Below are positions 56,261 to 64,000 of a DNA stretch of 64,000 nt, one piece after another; positions within the stretch are counted from its first letter, which is position 1; every line of letters starts with the position of its first letter. Position numbers and translations under genes: made by a program. Location: contig CAJYAN010000002.1 in assembly GCA_913064945.1 (NCBI GenBank), positions 186,001-250,000 on the forward strand. Reading direction: 5' to 3'. This DNA is from an uncultured Gammaproteobacteria bacterium (GTDB lineage: Bacteria; Pseudomonadota; Gammaproteobacteria; UBA6429; Thiohalophilaceae). The notes beneath the pieces were generated by a model that saw nothing but the letters and a program-made list of their open reading frames with translations, was not told the origin of the DNA and made no database searches.

Positions 56261-57856
56261 TCAGGCTGTTTGAAAAAATTGATTGAATTCTGTGACAAGT
56301 GATTTCCGGTCAATCTTGCCGTTCGGGTTTCGTGGTAATGCGGCCTGTTCTATGAAGGCTGCAGGGACCATAAAGTTCGGTAGTTCCTGTTTGCAATAGT
56401 TCGTCAGGGCCTGGTGATCTAGCTGCATACCGGTCTTCGGTGTCGCCACAATCAGTATGGCCTGTCCTAACTCAGGATGCGGGATTCCCAACGCTACCGC
56501 CTCAGTAACCAGTCCACTGGTATAAATGATTTCTTCCACCTCAGTCGGGCTTACCCGGTAGCCGGAGGTTTTGATCATTTCATCTTTGCGGCTAACAAAA
56601 TAAAGATAGCCTTGCGCATCCATTTTTACAGTATCACCTGACCAGACGGCGATTTCAGTTAACGGAATAGCGGTGTTTGCTGATGGTACAGGTTTAAAGC
56701 GTTCGGCAGTTTTGGCCGGGTCGTTCCAGTATCCTAAGGCGACCAATGAGCCTCGGTGTACGAGCTCGCCCGGTTCACCTACCGCACAGGGACTGCCATC
56801 TTCACGTACCACCATGATCTCGGCATTGGGAATCGCCTTGCCCATGGAGTCGGGACGTTGATCGATTTCCTCCGGGGGCAGGTAGGTAGACCGAAAGGCC
56901 TCGGTTAGACCGTACATCAGGTAAAACTGAGATTTTGGTAACATCGTTCGCAGGCTGGCCAGGGTGGTCTTTGGCATCGCACCGCCGGAGTTGGTCATAT
57001 AACGAAGATGTTCCGTCACGGCCTTTGGCCAATCCAGTTCAGCGAGTTTGATCCATAGTGGAGGTACCGCTGCCAGACCGGTAATCTTTTCACGTTCAAT
57101 CGCACGCACGACATCACGGGGTAAAAGATAGTCCATCATAATGACCGTCGCCCCAACGTGAAAGGCGGTGGTTAACTGACTAAAGCCATAATCAAAGCTA
57201 AATGGTAGAACGGCAAGAATACGGTCATCTGCCGTGTTTTTTAGATAGCTGGCAACACTCTTTGCACCGGAGAGCATGTTTTTATTTGTAAGTACCACGC
57301 CTTTGGGTTTGCCCGTACTACCGGAGGTATAGAGGATGGCGGCCATGTCGATATCAATACTGGGTACAGGCTTGTTATGAACGCTGTTATTTTCAAGTTC
57401 CGGCCAGCGGTAGAACGTAATGCCTGGCAGGTCATTCTGGATTGAAGTGAGATTTTTATCATCGATTACGATGACAGACTGCAGGTCGTGGCATGTTGAA
57501 ACGTCGTTTGACAGGTCTTCAAGACGGGTCGATGAAGTGATGAGTATTCGCGCATTACAATCTTTAAGGATATGGGCAACTTGTTGTGATTTAAGAAGTG
57601 GATTAACAGGCACAAATACACCTGCCGCCATATTGCTGCCAAAGCAGCTCAGGACGTGTTCAAAACACTTTGGTAAATAGATGGCAACACGTTCAAAACG
57701 ACTCAGTCCAATGGTCTGTAAACCTGCGGCGACGGAACCGATACGATCAGCCAGTTCTTTGTAAGTTAAGCTCGCCTTTTTAAATTTTAAAGCTTCTGCA
57801 TCAGGATAAAGATCGGCCGTATTCGTGATAAGTTGGTAAAGGAGTTCGCTGTCCAT
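56261..57856 (-). CDS. XrtA-associated AMP-forming acyl-CoA ligase-like enzyme
   Basis: A 531-residue adenylate-forming enzyme. Core motifs: A3 ILYTSGSTGKPKGVVLTN (about residues 172-189), A5 YLMYGLTEAFRSTYLPPEE, A8 region GYLYFVSRKDEMIKTSGYRV and A10 NPNGKIDRKSLV with the catalytic Lys. It would activate a carboxylic acid as acyl-AMP and pass it to CoA or the ACP. Forms an operon with the PLP decarboxylase; its start faces the protease gene at 57976 across a 119-nt divergent region. Confidence 0.92.
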   Translation of the reverse strand: MDSELLYQLITNTADLYPDAEALKFKKASLTYKELADRIGSVAAGLQTIGLSRFERVAIYLPKCFEHVLSCFGSNMAAGVFVPVNPLLKSQQVAHILKDCNARILITSSTRLEDLSNDVSTCHDLQSVIVIDDKNLTSIQNDLPGITFYRWPELENNSVHNKPVPSIDIDMAAILYTSGSTGKPKGVVLTNKNMLSGAKSVASYLKNTADDRILAVLPFSFDYGFSQLTTAFHVGATVIMMDYLLPRDVVRAIEREKITGLAAVPPLWIKLAELDWPKAVTEHLRYMTNSGGAMPKTTLASLRTMLPKSQFYLMYGLTEAFRSTYLPPEEIDQRPDSMGKAIPNAEIMVVREDGSPCAVGEPGELVHRGSLVALGYWNDPAKTAERFKPVPSANTAIPLTEIAVWSGDTVKMDAQGYLYFVSRKDEMIKTSGYRVSPTEVEEIIYTSGLVTEAVALGIPHPELGQAILIVATPKTGMQLDHQALTNYCKQELPNFMVPAAFIEQAALPRNPNGKIDRKSLVTEFNQFFQTA

Positions 57857-57975
57857 ATATGGCTACATTTATATTTTTGATCTGGATTATATCTTATGTT
57901 TTTTCAGTATGTTATTGAAGTATTTTCGACAAGTTTTGCACTTTTGCCTATTCACGATGATTGAGAGGAAGAAAT

Positions 57976-58752
57976 ATGAATCAAAGATTAGTACACCTGG
58001 CGGTCTTAATGACTTTCTGGGTATTTAGCGTTGCCAGGGCAGGTTTACCGGAGACGATTGAGAAAATTCGGCCCTCGATAGTCGCAATTGGTACTTATCA
58101 GGCAACCCGTTCACAGCCTTTGAAGGTGCAGGGAACGGGATTTATCGTGATGAATGGCCGCTACATTGCGACTAATTATCATGTCGTCTCGAAGGAAATC
58201 AAATTTGCCAAAGAAGAATATCGGGTTGTGCTAATTGGCCATGGACGCAATGTAAAATTCTATCGTTTGCATGAGGCCGCTCTGGATAGAGACCATGACC
58301 TGGCGCTGTACTCGTTTTCTGGTCCAAAACAACCGACGATGCGAATTCGTCAACACGGACAGGTGAGGGAAGGCGAGCGTTATGCCTTCACGGGTTATCC
58401 TATTGCGCCTATCCTGGGTTTGTATCCTGTGACTCATCGCGCCATTATATCCGCGATAACACCGATGGTGGCGAGGAGTAACAACAGTAACACCTTGACA
58501 GCAAAGCAAATTATTAAATTACGTTCAGGTTCGTATCAAGTCTACCAGCTGGATGCCATTGCTTTTCCTGGGAATAGTGGAAGCCCCGTTTATGACCCCG
58601 AGACTGGCCAGGTGATCGCCATACTGAATAGTGTCTATGTTAAGGGCTATCGTGAAAATGCGCTTCGTCATCCCAGCGGTATCAGCTATGCTATACCCGT
58701 CAGATATCTCGATGCCCTGATAGCGCAGGTAACGTCGAATTTGTCGAAATAA
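57976..58752 (+). CDS. Secreted trypsin-like serine protease
   Basis: A 258-residue exported protein: signal peptide 1-22 (VLMTFWVFSVARA), then a chymotrypsin fold. The triad is His69 (ATNYHVV), Asp108 (DRDHDLALY) and Ser201 (FPGNSGSPVYD), with spacing as in DegP-type or V8-type proteases. No PDZ domain. ATG 57976 with GAGAGGAAG upstream; a TTG at 57961 is less likely. It stands alone, but immediately precedes the Tat-exported GGYSPGYW protein, so it could process envelope proteins of that cassette. Confidence 0.9.
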   Translation: MNQRLVHLAVLMTFWVFSVARAGLPETIEKIRPSIVAIGTYQATRSQPLKVQGTGFIVMNGRYIATNYHVVSKEIKFAKEEYRVVLIGHGRNVKFYRLHEAALDRDHDLALYSFSGPKQPTMRIRQHGQVREGERYAFTGYPIAPILGLYPVTHRAIISAITPMVARSNNSNTLTAKQIIKLRSGSYQVYQLDAIAFPGNSGSPVYDPETGQVIAILNSVYVKGYRENALRHPSGISYAIPVRYLDALIAQVTSNLSK

Positions 58753-58788
58753 TTTACATAATATTATTTGGTCTTTATTTATCTCGTA

Positions 58789-58844
58789 TAACTCATTGAA
58801 TTATAACATAATATAATCCATGTCTATATGGTACAAATATTGCT
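58789..58844 (+). promoter_or_regulatory. Sigma-54 promoter (58829-58844) with upstream TAACTCATTG box
   Basis: TGGTAC-AAATA-TTGCT matches the -24/-12 consensus TGGYAC-N5-TTGCW exactly, with GG and GC ten bases apart. Predicted start of transcription is near 58856, 74 nt before the ATG at 58930. The box TAACTCATTG (58789-58798) lies 30 nt upstream of the -24 element. The PEP-CTERM gene has TAACTTATTG 32 nt upstream of its own, in the same orientation. Confidence 0.82.
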
Positions 58845-58929
58845 TTTAGATTGTGAAATACAGCAAATTTGTATGCGTGACATGGACATCGTTGCTACAA
58901 TCAGCTTGGATTAATCGAAGGTTCATAAG

Positions 58930-59532
58930 ATGTCAGAAAAGCAGATCGAAAATAGTACAAAACAGAGTGTCAGTCCGTTAAATTCCCGACGAAACCTTGT
59001 TAAAGGCGTTGTCGCCGCCCCTCTGTTAATGACCATTGCCAGTCGACCTGTGCTTGCCAAAGGGATCTGCACGCCATCTGCCTGGGTGTCGGGGAATTTA
59101 TCAGATACAAGCAGACTAAGAGAATGTGGTGGTTACAGTCCAGGTTACTGGAAGAAGAAGACCGATCAATGGCCAGCACCTTATCAGACGGGTACCTGTA
59201 AGCCGGGTGGATATAGTGGAAATAACGGAACCTGTACCGATTACAATAGTGACGGTACCAAGTTTCATGATGTTTTCAATGGTACCCAGTACGGCAGTGA
59301 TACCCTGATGCAGGTGTTATGGCGTACGGGAAATCAAGACTACAATAGATTAGGTTTTCACATTGTGGCTGCCTTATTGAATGCAGCCTCTATCTCTGAT
59401 TATGGTATGACGACTACTCAGGTGATTGATATGTATAATCAGTTACAGAGTACAGGCATGTATACTACCTCTGCTGGTGATCTCACAATTGACCAAGTCG
59501 TTGAGTATATTAAACAGACGTATAGTTATTAA
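58930..59532 (+). CDS. Tat-exported GGYSPGYW-motif protein, HPr-rel-A-type cassette
   Basis: A 200-residue secreted protein of unknown function. The N-terminus has a twin-arginine signal (NSRRNLVKG, Arg20-Arg21), a hydrophobic stretch and a cleavage site near residue 43 (RPVLA). The mature part has four Cys (47, 66, 90, 102) and the motif ECGGYSPGYWKKK (65-77). The C-terminal half contains helices and IVAALLNAASISDYG. Proteins with a CGGYSPGYW motif are known to sit with the PqqD-like and HprK-like genes that follow here, which suggests it is their target or is co-matured. Tat export implies folding or cofactor insertion in the cytoplasm. A 44-nt gap separates it from the PqqD-like gene. Confidence 0.75.
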   Translation: MSEKQIENSTKQSVSPLNSRRNLVKGVVAAPLLMTIASRPVLAKGICTPSAWVSGNLSDTSRLRECGGYSPGYWKKKTDQWPAPYQTGTCKPGGYSGNNGTCTDYNSDGTKFHDVFNGTQYGSDTLMQVLWRTGNQDYNRLGFHIVAALLNAASISDYGMTTTQVIDMYNQLQSTGMYTTSAGDLTIDQVVEYIKQTYSY

Positions 59533-59576
59533 ACGTACAATAATTATAAAAATACTTTTATATCGACATAGATGAT

Positions 59577-59846
59577 ATGGTCTGGGCACTCTATGCGAAC
59601 ACCACTCTTCATACCCGTATCATCGATGGCGACATACTCGCTTATCAGGAAGAGTCAGGTGATACCCACTTATTCCATCCGGTAACGTATGAATTATTGC
59701 AGTTATTAGCTCAAGGTCCTGTAGAGCAAGCGGATATTGTTGAAGGACTCCAGCATAAATTCGAATTTGATCGTACGGTGCTCAGCGAGTTACTAACAGA
59801 AGTACTACAAAACCTGGAACGGAATGGTATTTTAGAAAGACGCTAA
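59577..59846 (+). CDS. PqqD-family peptide-binding protein, HPr-rel-A type
   Basis: An 89-residue PqqD-like protein. The domain reads LHTRIIDGDILAYQEESGDTHLFHPVTYELLQLL, then two helices (VEQADIVEGLQHKFEFD, SELLTEVLQNLERNGILE), a compact winged-helix-like fold. PqqD proteins bind a precursor peptide and hand it to a modifying enzyme. Here it lies 3 nt before the HprK-like kinase and after the GGYSPGYW protein, so it may present that protein or a peptide to the kinase; this is inferred from order and the family's known role. Confidence 0.83.
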   Translation: MVWALYANTTLHTRIIDGDILAYQEESGDTHLFHPVTYELLQLLAQGPVEQADIVEGLQHKFEFDRTVLSELLTEVLQNLERNGILERR

Positions 59847-59849
59847 ATT

Positions 59850-60761
59850 TTGATACTCTCTGAACTTTCCAAAAAAGATTATATCAGGTTAATTTGCGAT
59901 CAGGGTGTCTCGTTAAAGACTGGACCATTTGTTGTCCGTATTCAATCATCAATTCAGGCCTTACAGGACAATTTGTATAGTCTGTATCGATACAATCATA
60001 TCGCACAATCTGCAGACTTTATTGATTTTAATATTCGTATAGCCCCCCCGGGAAATCTGCGTGCAGTTTGGCGGCCACAGGCCTATTTTTACCTGGATGA
60101 ACGGGTACCCTTTAAACCGCTACCTTATTCACAGGCATTTCCAATGCTCGAGTGGGGGATGAACTGGTGTATTTCCAATCATGCACATCAGTATTTAATA
60201 ATCCATGCCGCCGTGGCGGAACGAAATGGTCAGGGGATATTATTTCCTGCCCCGCCTGGCTCAGGAAAAAGTACATTGTGTGCCGCTTTAGTCAGTAAAG
60301 GCTGGCATCTTTTGTCCGATGAACTTGCCCTGTTTTCGCTCGAGACAGGTAAGCTGGTACCGCTTGCACGTCCTGTAAATCTTAAAAATGAATCCATCGA
60401 CGTCATGCAAGCTTATGCGCCTGAGGCAATATTTTCAGGGCGATTTCTTGATACCAGCAAAGGGACTGTCTCGCTTATGGCGGCACCCAAGGATAGCGTT
60501 GAGAAGTCACAGGAGGAGATATCACTACGGCATGTGATATTCCCACATTATGTGAAACAGTCATCAATGCAATATCGTGAGATAGGCCAGGGAGAGGGGA
60601 TTTTAAAGGTTATAGATAATGCCTTTAACTATAGCGTTTTAGGATTACAGGGGTTTGAATTTTTAAGCCGGATAATGGAAAAAGTAAATATAGCATCCTT
60701 TGAATATAGTGAGCTTGATGATGCGATAGGCTATTTTAATGGTTTGGTGAATGACGAATAA
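59850..60761 (+). CDS. HprK-related kinase A
   Basis: A 303-residue ATPase/kinase distantly related to HPr kinase/phosphorylase. Walker A is APPGSGKST (about 134-142, Lys140), and an acidic segment LLSDELAL follows. The HprK signature loop is not clear, and no PTS HPr is encoded nearby, so the substrate is unlikely to be classical HPr. Start is TTG 59850 with a weak ribosome site; translation is probably coupled to the PqqD-like gene 3 nt upstream. It overlaps the nucleotidyltransferase by 11 nt. In the HPr-rel-A gene set this kinase is always with a PqqD-like protein, as I recall. Confidence 0.82.
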   Translation: MILSELSKKDYIRLICDQGVSLKTGPFVVRIQSSIQALQDNLYSLYRYNHIAQSADFIDFNIRIAPPGNLRAVWRPQAYFYLDERVPFKPLPYSQAFPMLEWGMNWCISNHAHQYLIIHAAVAERNGQGILFPAPPGSGKSTLCAALVSKGWHLLSDELALFSLETGKLVPLARPVNLKNESIDVMQAYAPEAIFSGRFLDTSKGTVSLMAAPKDSVEKSQEEISLRHVIFPHYVKQSSMQYREIGQGEGILKVIDNAFNYSVLGLQGFEFLSRIMEKVNIASFEYSELDDAIGYFNGLVNDE

Positions 60762-61839
60762 AGTCAGCAACAAAAGATGTCTGATATTTGAGGTAATGCT
60801 TTCTCCTGAGAAAGTGTCGACATTCGACGTGCGTGACTGGGAAGTCTTAATTCGTCAGGCCCGTCAGGAGCGTTTATTAGCCCGTCTGTATTATCACCTA
60901 AGCTCATCAGATTTTATTTCCTATGCACCGGAAAAAGCGCAATTACACATGCAGTCGGCCTGGAAAGTTGCGGAGAAACATGAATTGAGTGTGCGCTGGG
61001 AGGTGGACCGTATTCTTTATGCGCTTCGCGATATTGATAGTGAGATTATCCTGCTCAAAGGCGCTGCGTATTTATTTGCCAACCGCACATGCGCGCCAGG
61101 TCGGTTATATACGGATGTAGATATCCTGGTAGATAAAATGCAGATGCCGGATGTTGAAAAGGCATTGATGATTCAGGGATGGGTTCAGGAAGAACTGGAT
61201 GAGTATGACCAGCATTATTATCGAAAATGGACGCATGAAATTCCGCCGCTTCGGCATCGACGTCGTAATACCCTGTTAGATGTCCATCACTCTATCACGC
61301 CCAATATTTTTCATTACGATATCGGTGCGGAAGATCTACTACCAGATAGTATTGAAATTGCGCGTGGTGTGCGTGTCCTTTCAAACGAGGACATGCTATT
61401 GCACGTCATCGTTCACCTGGTGAATGAAGAAGATTTTTCGAGTGGATACCGTGACCTATTGGATATTGCTTTTTTAATACAGGATTTTTCTGATATAAAA
61501 GAGTTTTGGGACAGGCTATTACAACGAGCGCAGGACCTGGATTTCGAGTTACCGCTGTTTTACGGCCTTAAGCTTGTGGCGCATTATAAGTTACAAAAAA
61601 TTGATGCCCTTGTCATTAGGCAGCTGGAAAAGCGTCTTGGTATTCTAAAGTGGCTGGTTCGTAGTATAGTGTGTTATCTGCTGGTAAAAGTAGTTTTTCC
61701 AAAAGATAGTCAATGCCAACAAAAAGGATTGTTTTTCTCTCGATGGTTATTATATGTCCGTGGACATTATCTGAGGATGCCTCTATATTTGCTTGTGCCT
61801 CATTTAATACGCAAGTCATTTAAGCAAAAAGAATACTAA
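60751..61839 (+). CDS. Nucleotidyltransferase family protein (NTP_transf_5-like)
   Basis: A 362-residue protein with the minimal nucleotidyltransferase signature: LLKGAAYLF, then GRLYTDVDILVDK with metal ligands Asp122 and Asp124, and a third acidic position near DVHHSITP. The C-terminal half is helical and ends with a basic hydrophobic stretch (LVPHLIRKSFKQK). It would attach a nucleotide or nucleotide-sugar to a protein or small molecule. It overlaps the HprK-like gene by 11 nt, which makes a functional link likely. Confidence 0.82.
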   Translation: MTNKVSNKRCLIFEVMLSPEKVSTFDVRDWEVLIRQARQERLLARLYYHLSSSDFISYAPEKAQLHMQSAWKVAEKHELSVRWEVDRILYALRDIDSEIILLKGAAYLFANRTCAPGRLYTDVDILVDKMQMPDVEKALMIQGWVQEELDEYDQHYYRKWTHEIPPLRHRRRNTLLDVHHSITPNIFHYDIGAEDLLPDSIEIARGVRVLSNEDMLLHVIVHLVNEEDFSSGYRDLLDIAFLIQDFSDIKEFWDRLLQRAQDLDFELPLFYGLKLVAHYKLQKIDALVIRQLEKRLGILKWLVRSIVCYLLVKVVFPKDSQCQQKGLFFSRWLLYVRGHYLRMPLYLLVPHLIRKSFKQKEY

Positions 61840-61855
61840 AAAAGGAGAAGTGTGA

Positions 61856-62050
61856 ATGGACAAGTTACTGAAGTTGGTTGGCGATCTGGCTGCAATTATT
61901 GGAATAATTGTTTGTATTGTCGCGGGTGTATCACGCATAAGTGGCCATTATCATTTGGCCGGCTTCGAAACGGTCACTTTGTTTATTGCGGGAATTGCAA
62001 TTATGCTGGTTGCGAGCCTGATTAAACTCTACCGCATCGAAAATAGATAA
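61856..62050 (+). CDS. Small two-helix membrane protein
   Basis: A 64-residue protein with two hydrophobic segments (about 10-28, LAAIIGIIVCIVAGVS; about 37-57, TVTLFIAGIAIMLVASLI). It has a strong ribosome site (AAAGGAGAAG) and starts 16 nt after the nucleotidyltransferase, so it belongs to the same transcript. No family recognised. It could anchor the cassette's cytoplasmic enzymes to the membrane, but that is a guess. Confidence 0.65.
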   Translation: MDKLLKLVGDLAAIIGIIVCIVAGVSRISGHYHLAGFETVTLFIAGIAIMLVASLIKLYRIENR

Positions 62051-62055
62051 AAACA

Positions 62056-63060
62056 TCAGGTTTTTTGGTAGCCACCTCCTGCGGCGATCTTTTTCTCCCA
62101 GTTGAGGGCGGACTGGACGATTTTCTCCAGGTTGTCATACCTGGGTTTCCAGTTGAGGGTGCCATGAATCTTATCGACAATTGCGATTAATTGAGGTGGG
62201 TCACCCGCACGCCGTGCTTCTTCAATAATGGTAATTGGTTTGTCGCTGACGTTGTTTACCATATCGAGAACATCACGCACACTATAACCATGCCCGTATC
62301 CACAATTTAGTGTTGTTGAAACACCGCCCTTACGCAAATAATCCAGGGCACTGATATGTGCACTGGCCAGGTCTTCAACGTGAATATAGTCTCGGATCCC
62401 GGTGCCATCCGGCGTCGGGTAATCTGTGCCAAAAATATAAATTTTGTCTCGTTTGCCGACGGCGGCTTCACAGGCAACCTTGATCAACAACGTGGCTTCC
62501 GGTGTAGACTGGCCGATATTGCCTTCAGGATCGCAGCCCGCGACATTAAAATAGCGCAGGGCGACATAACGTAGATCACTGGCATGCGCTACGTCTCTCA
62601 GCATCCATTCGGTCATTAGTTTAGATGTGCCATAGGCATTGATCGGCTGCAGTGGTGTTTCTTCTGTCACGGCGGGGGAATCGGGCTCACCATAGACCGC
62701 AGCCGTAGAAGAGAAAATAAAATGTTTCACCTTGGATGCTTCGCAGCACTCAAGTAAGTTTCTCGAGCTGCAGGTATTGTTACTGTAATATTTTAGAGGG
62801 TTGGAAACTGATTCTGGTACAATCGTATGTGCTGCAAAGTGCATGACGGTATCGACATTGTGTTCGGCCAAAATACGCATAATCAGGTCTTTATCAGCGG
62901 TGTCTCCGACAATCAGCTCGCCATAACGTACGGCTTCTTTGTAGCCCTTTGATAAGTTGTCCAAAATAACAATGTTTTCACCAGCCTTGCCCAGTTGATT
63001 TACAACATGGCTGCCGATGTAACCCGCACCGCCGGTAACTAGAATCGAAGTCTTAGACAT
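62056..63060 (-). CDS. galE: UDP-glucose 4-epimerase
   Basis: Interconverts UDP-glucose and UDP-galactose with bound NAD. 334 residues, normal length. Rossmann motif VTGGAGYIGSHV near the start, HFAAHTIVPESVSNPLKYY, catalytic STAAVYG and YGTSK, then the substrate segment YFNVAGCDPEGNIGQ, DGTGIRDYIHVEDLA and the C-terminal LNCGYGHGYSVRDVLDMV. It follows cysC by 31 nt on the minus strand and supplies UDP-galactose (and maybe UDP-GalNAc) to the polysaccharide pathway. Confidence 0.95.
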   Translation of the reverse strand: MSKTSILVTGGAGYIGSHVVNQLGKAGENIVILDNLSKGYKEAVRYGELIVGDTADKDLIMRILAEHNVDTVMHFAAHTIVPESVSNPLKYYSNNTCSSRNLLECCEASKVKHFIFSSTAAVYGEPDSPAVTEETPLQPINAYGTSKLMTEWMLRDVAHASDLRYVALRYFNVAGCDPEGNIGQSTPEATLLIKVACEAAVGKRDKIYIFGTDYPTPDGTGIRDYIHVEDLASAHISALDYLRKGGVSTTLNCGYGHGYSVRDVLDMVNNVSDKPITIIEEARRAGDPPQLIAIVDKIHGTLNWKPRYDNLEKIVQSALNWEKKIAAGGGYQKT

Positions 63061-63091
63061 TATTTTGCGCCAGATTAAAAGTGAAATTGAT

Positions 63092-63712
63092 TTAATTGAT
63101 GATATTACGAATCGTGAGCAAATTAATTACCTGACTCACACAATTTTCAAGCACTTCGGTGCCGGTATTCGTGGTAAGTTCCGGGTTGCCTGGTATTTCG
63201 TACGGTGACGTAATTCCAGTGAACTCCTTTATCTCTCCTTGACGCGCTTTTTTGTACAGTCCTTTCACATCTCTTTGTTCACAGACCTCAACAGGGGAGT
63301 TGCAATAAATCTCGAGAAAATCACCCGGAGTTACCATATTCCTGACGAGTTGCCGATCCGCCATAAAAGGTGAAATAAAGGCACTAAGGACAATGACGCC
63401 AGCATCGAGAAAGAGCTTTGATACATTACCGACGCGTCGAATGTTCTCCTTTCGATCTTCTTCGGAAAAACCGAGGTCTCCACATAGCCCATGCCGCACA
63501 TTATCGCCATCCAGGACATAAGTTCTGCAGCCCATTTGATGTAATCGTTCTTCCACCGCATGCGCCAGCGTGGATTTGCCTGCGCCGGATAGTCCGGTGA
63601 ACCACAAGATACAGCTCTTGTGTTGGTTCTGCTGTTCACGGCGAAGACGATTGACCGTGGCATGGTGCCAAACGGTGTTGCTGCTCCTGGTGTTTGTATC
63701 ATCCTGATTCAT
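63092..63712 (-). CDS. cysC: Adenylylsulfate (APS) kinase
   Basis: Phosphorylates APS to PAPS, the donor for sulfotransferases and for sulfate reduction. 206 residues. P-loop [15 protein letters not shown] (about residues 40-54), then [21 protein letters not shown] and [14 protein letters not shown] with the APS-binding residues, [15 protein letters not shown], and [20 protein letters not shown]. No cysN/cysD lies beside it in the window, although in assimilation operons they usually do. With galE next to it, it may serve polysaccharide sulfation, but no sulfotransferase is visible. Confidence 0.95.
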   Translation of the reverse strand: MNQDDTNTRSSNTVWHHATVNRLRREQQNQHKSCILWFTGLSGAGKSTLAHAVEERLHQMGCRTYVLDGDNVRHGLCGDLGFSEEDRKENIRRVGNVSKLFLDAGVIVLSAFISPFMADRQLVRNMVTPGDFLEIYCNSPVEVCEQRDVKGLYKKARQGEIKEFTGITSPYEIPGNPELTTNTGTEVLENCVSQVINLLTIRNIIN

Positions 63713-63786
63713 TATCCAACTTTTCCTACTTATATTTATCTCATAATGATAGAATTTTTATATGATGACTACAAACAATAAATATT

Positions 63787-64000
63787 GTGACTGACTACGA
63801 TATCTTTAATGGTGATGCCGATGGTCTGTGTGCGTTGCAGCAATTACGATTGTCTGAACCACGTGAGGCACAGCTGGTCACGGGGATTAAACGGGATATT
63901 GCACTGCTGACAAAGGTGTCGGTCAAGGCTGATGATTTCTTAACCGTTCTGGATATTTCCTTTGATAAGAATCGGCATGCGGTGATGTCCATATTATCGA
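63787..64000 (+). CDS. DHH-family phosphoesterase, N-terminal part (runs off the window)
   Basis: From GTG 63787 the frame reads DYDIFNGDADGLCALQQLRL, with the metal-binding NGDADG motif of the DHH/exopolyphosphatase superfamily, then VTGIKRDIALLTKVS and FLTVLDISFDKNRHAV. 71 codons are present and the frame is still open at the window end. A TGA at 63766-63768 closes it upstream and no ATG lies before 63787. Product could be an oligoribonuclease, exopolyphosphatase or related phosphatase. Divergent from cysC. Confidence 0.82.
   Translation, partial: MTDYDIFNGDADGLCALQQLRLSEPREAQLVTGIKRDIALLTKVSVKADDFLTVLDISFDKNRHAVMSILS

Noticed and set aside
63795-63992. 65-codon minus-strand ORF at the window end
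   Set aside because: It lies opposite the DHH-family gene, whose NGDADG motif is clear; the minus frame looks like a shadow.

Overview
The window reads as chromosomal DNA of a non-enteric gammaproteobacterium. The first 6.5 kb has the order thrS-infC-rpmI-rplT-pheS-pheT-ihfA-merR-type gene-tRNA-Pro(GGG), which is the arrangement I know from Pseudomonas and relatives. What follows is a large exosortase A (XrtA) / PEP-CTERM exopolysaccharide locus of the kind found in environmental, mostly aquatic, Proteobacteria. The species cannot be named from the sequence. The translation block looks moderately GC-rich. The polysaccharide core, especially about 36.8-47.2 kb, is visibly richer in A+T, which suggests a separate history.

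Layout. 1-6.5 kb: translation operon and tRNA-Pro, followed by a duplicated tRNA 3' end, hairpins and a heptamer tandem repeat. 6.7-9.1 kb (minus): nucleotide-sugar epimerase and TviB-type dehydrogenase. 9.3-17.0 kb: priming sugar transferase EpsB, histidine kinase PrsK, sigma-54 activator PrsR and TPR lipoprotein PrsT. 17.5-18.2 kb (minus): a PEP-CTERM protein with a sigma-54-type promoter, preceded downstream by a decayed small lipoprotein gene. 18.8-37.7 kb: the XrtA export and synthesis operon (export lipoprotein, Wzz, tyrosine kinase, outer-membrane barrel, ATPase, WecB, deacetylase, FemAB, glycosyltransferases, exosortase, amidotransferase, O-antigen ligase, second deacetylase). 37.8-47.2 kb: AT-rich accessory genes (second Asn-synthase-like protein, propeller, acetyltransferase, aminotransferase, GT2, TPR protein, flippase, methyltransferase). 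47.3-51.4 kb (minus): three exported proteins (kelch, lyase-like, PKD lipoprotein). 51.9-57.9 kb: the XrtA-associated ACP, two alpha/beta-hydrolases, beta-helix protein, PLP decarboxylase and acyl-CoA ligase. 58-62 kb: secreted trypsin-like protease and a cassette of a Tat-exported GGYSPGYW protein, a PqqD-like protein, an HprK-like kinase and a nucleotidyltransferase. 62-64 kb: galE, cysC and a partial DHH-family gene.

How it fits together. EpsB loads the first sugar on the lipid carrier. Glycosyltransferases, WecB, GalE, the TviB-type enzyme and the epimerase supply and assemble the repeat unit. Flippase, O-antigen ligase, Wzz/kinase, export lipoprotein and outer-membrane barrel move and polymerise it. 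XrtA sorts PEP-CTERM proteins to the cell surface, and PrsK/PrsR probably control expression through sigma-54.

The most interesting observation is regulatory. Two genes 40 kb apart, the PEP-CTERM protein and the GGYSPGYW protein of the HprK-like/PqqD-like cassette, each carry a close match to the sigma-54 -24/-12 promoter. Each also has a TAACnnATTG-type box about 30 nt upstream of it. This suggests that the poorly understood HPr-rel-A-type cassette belongs to the PrsK/PrsR regulon. A second pattern is a pair of perfect TGTGA-N6-TCACA (CRP-like) sites in the 51.4-51.9 kb divergent intergenic region, one facing each transcription unit.
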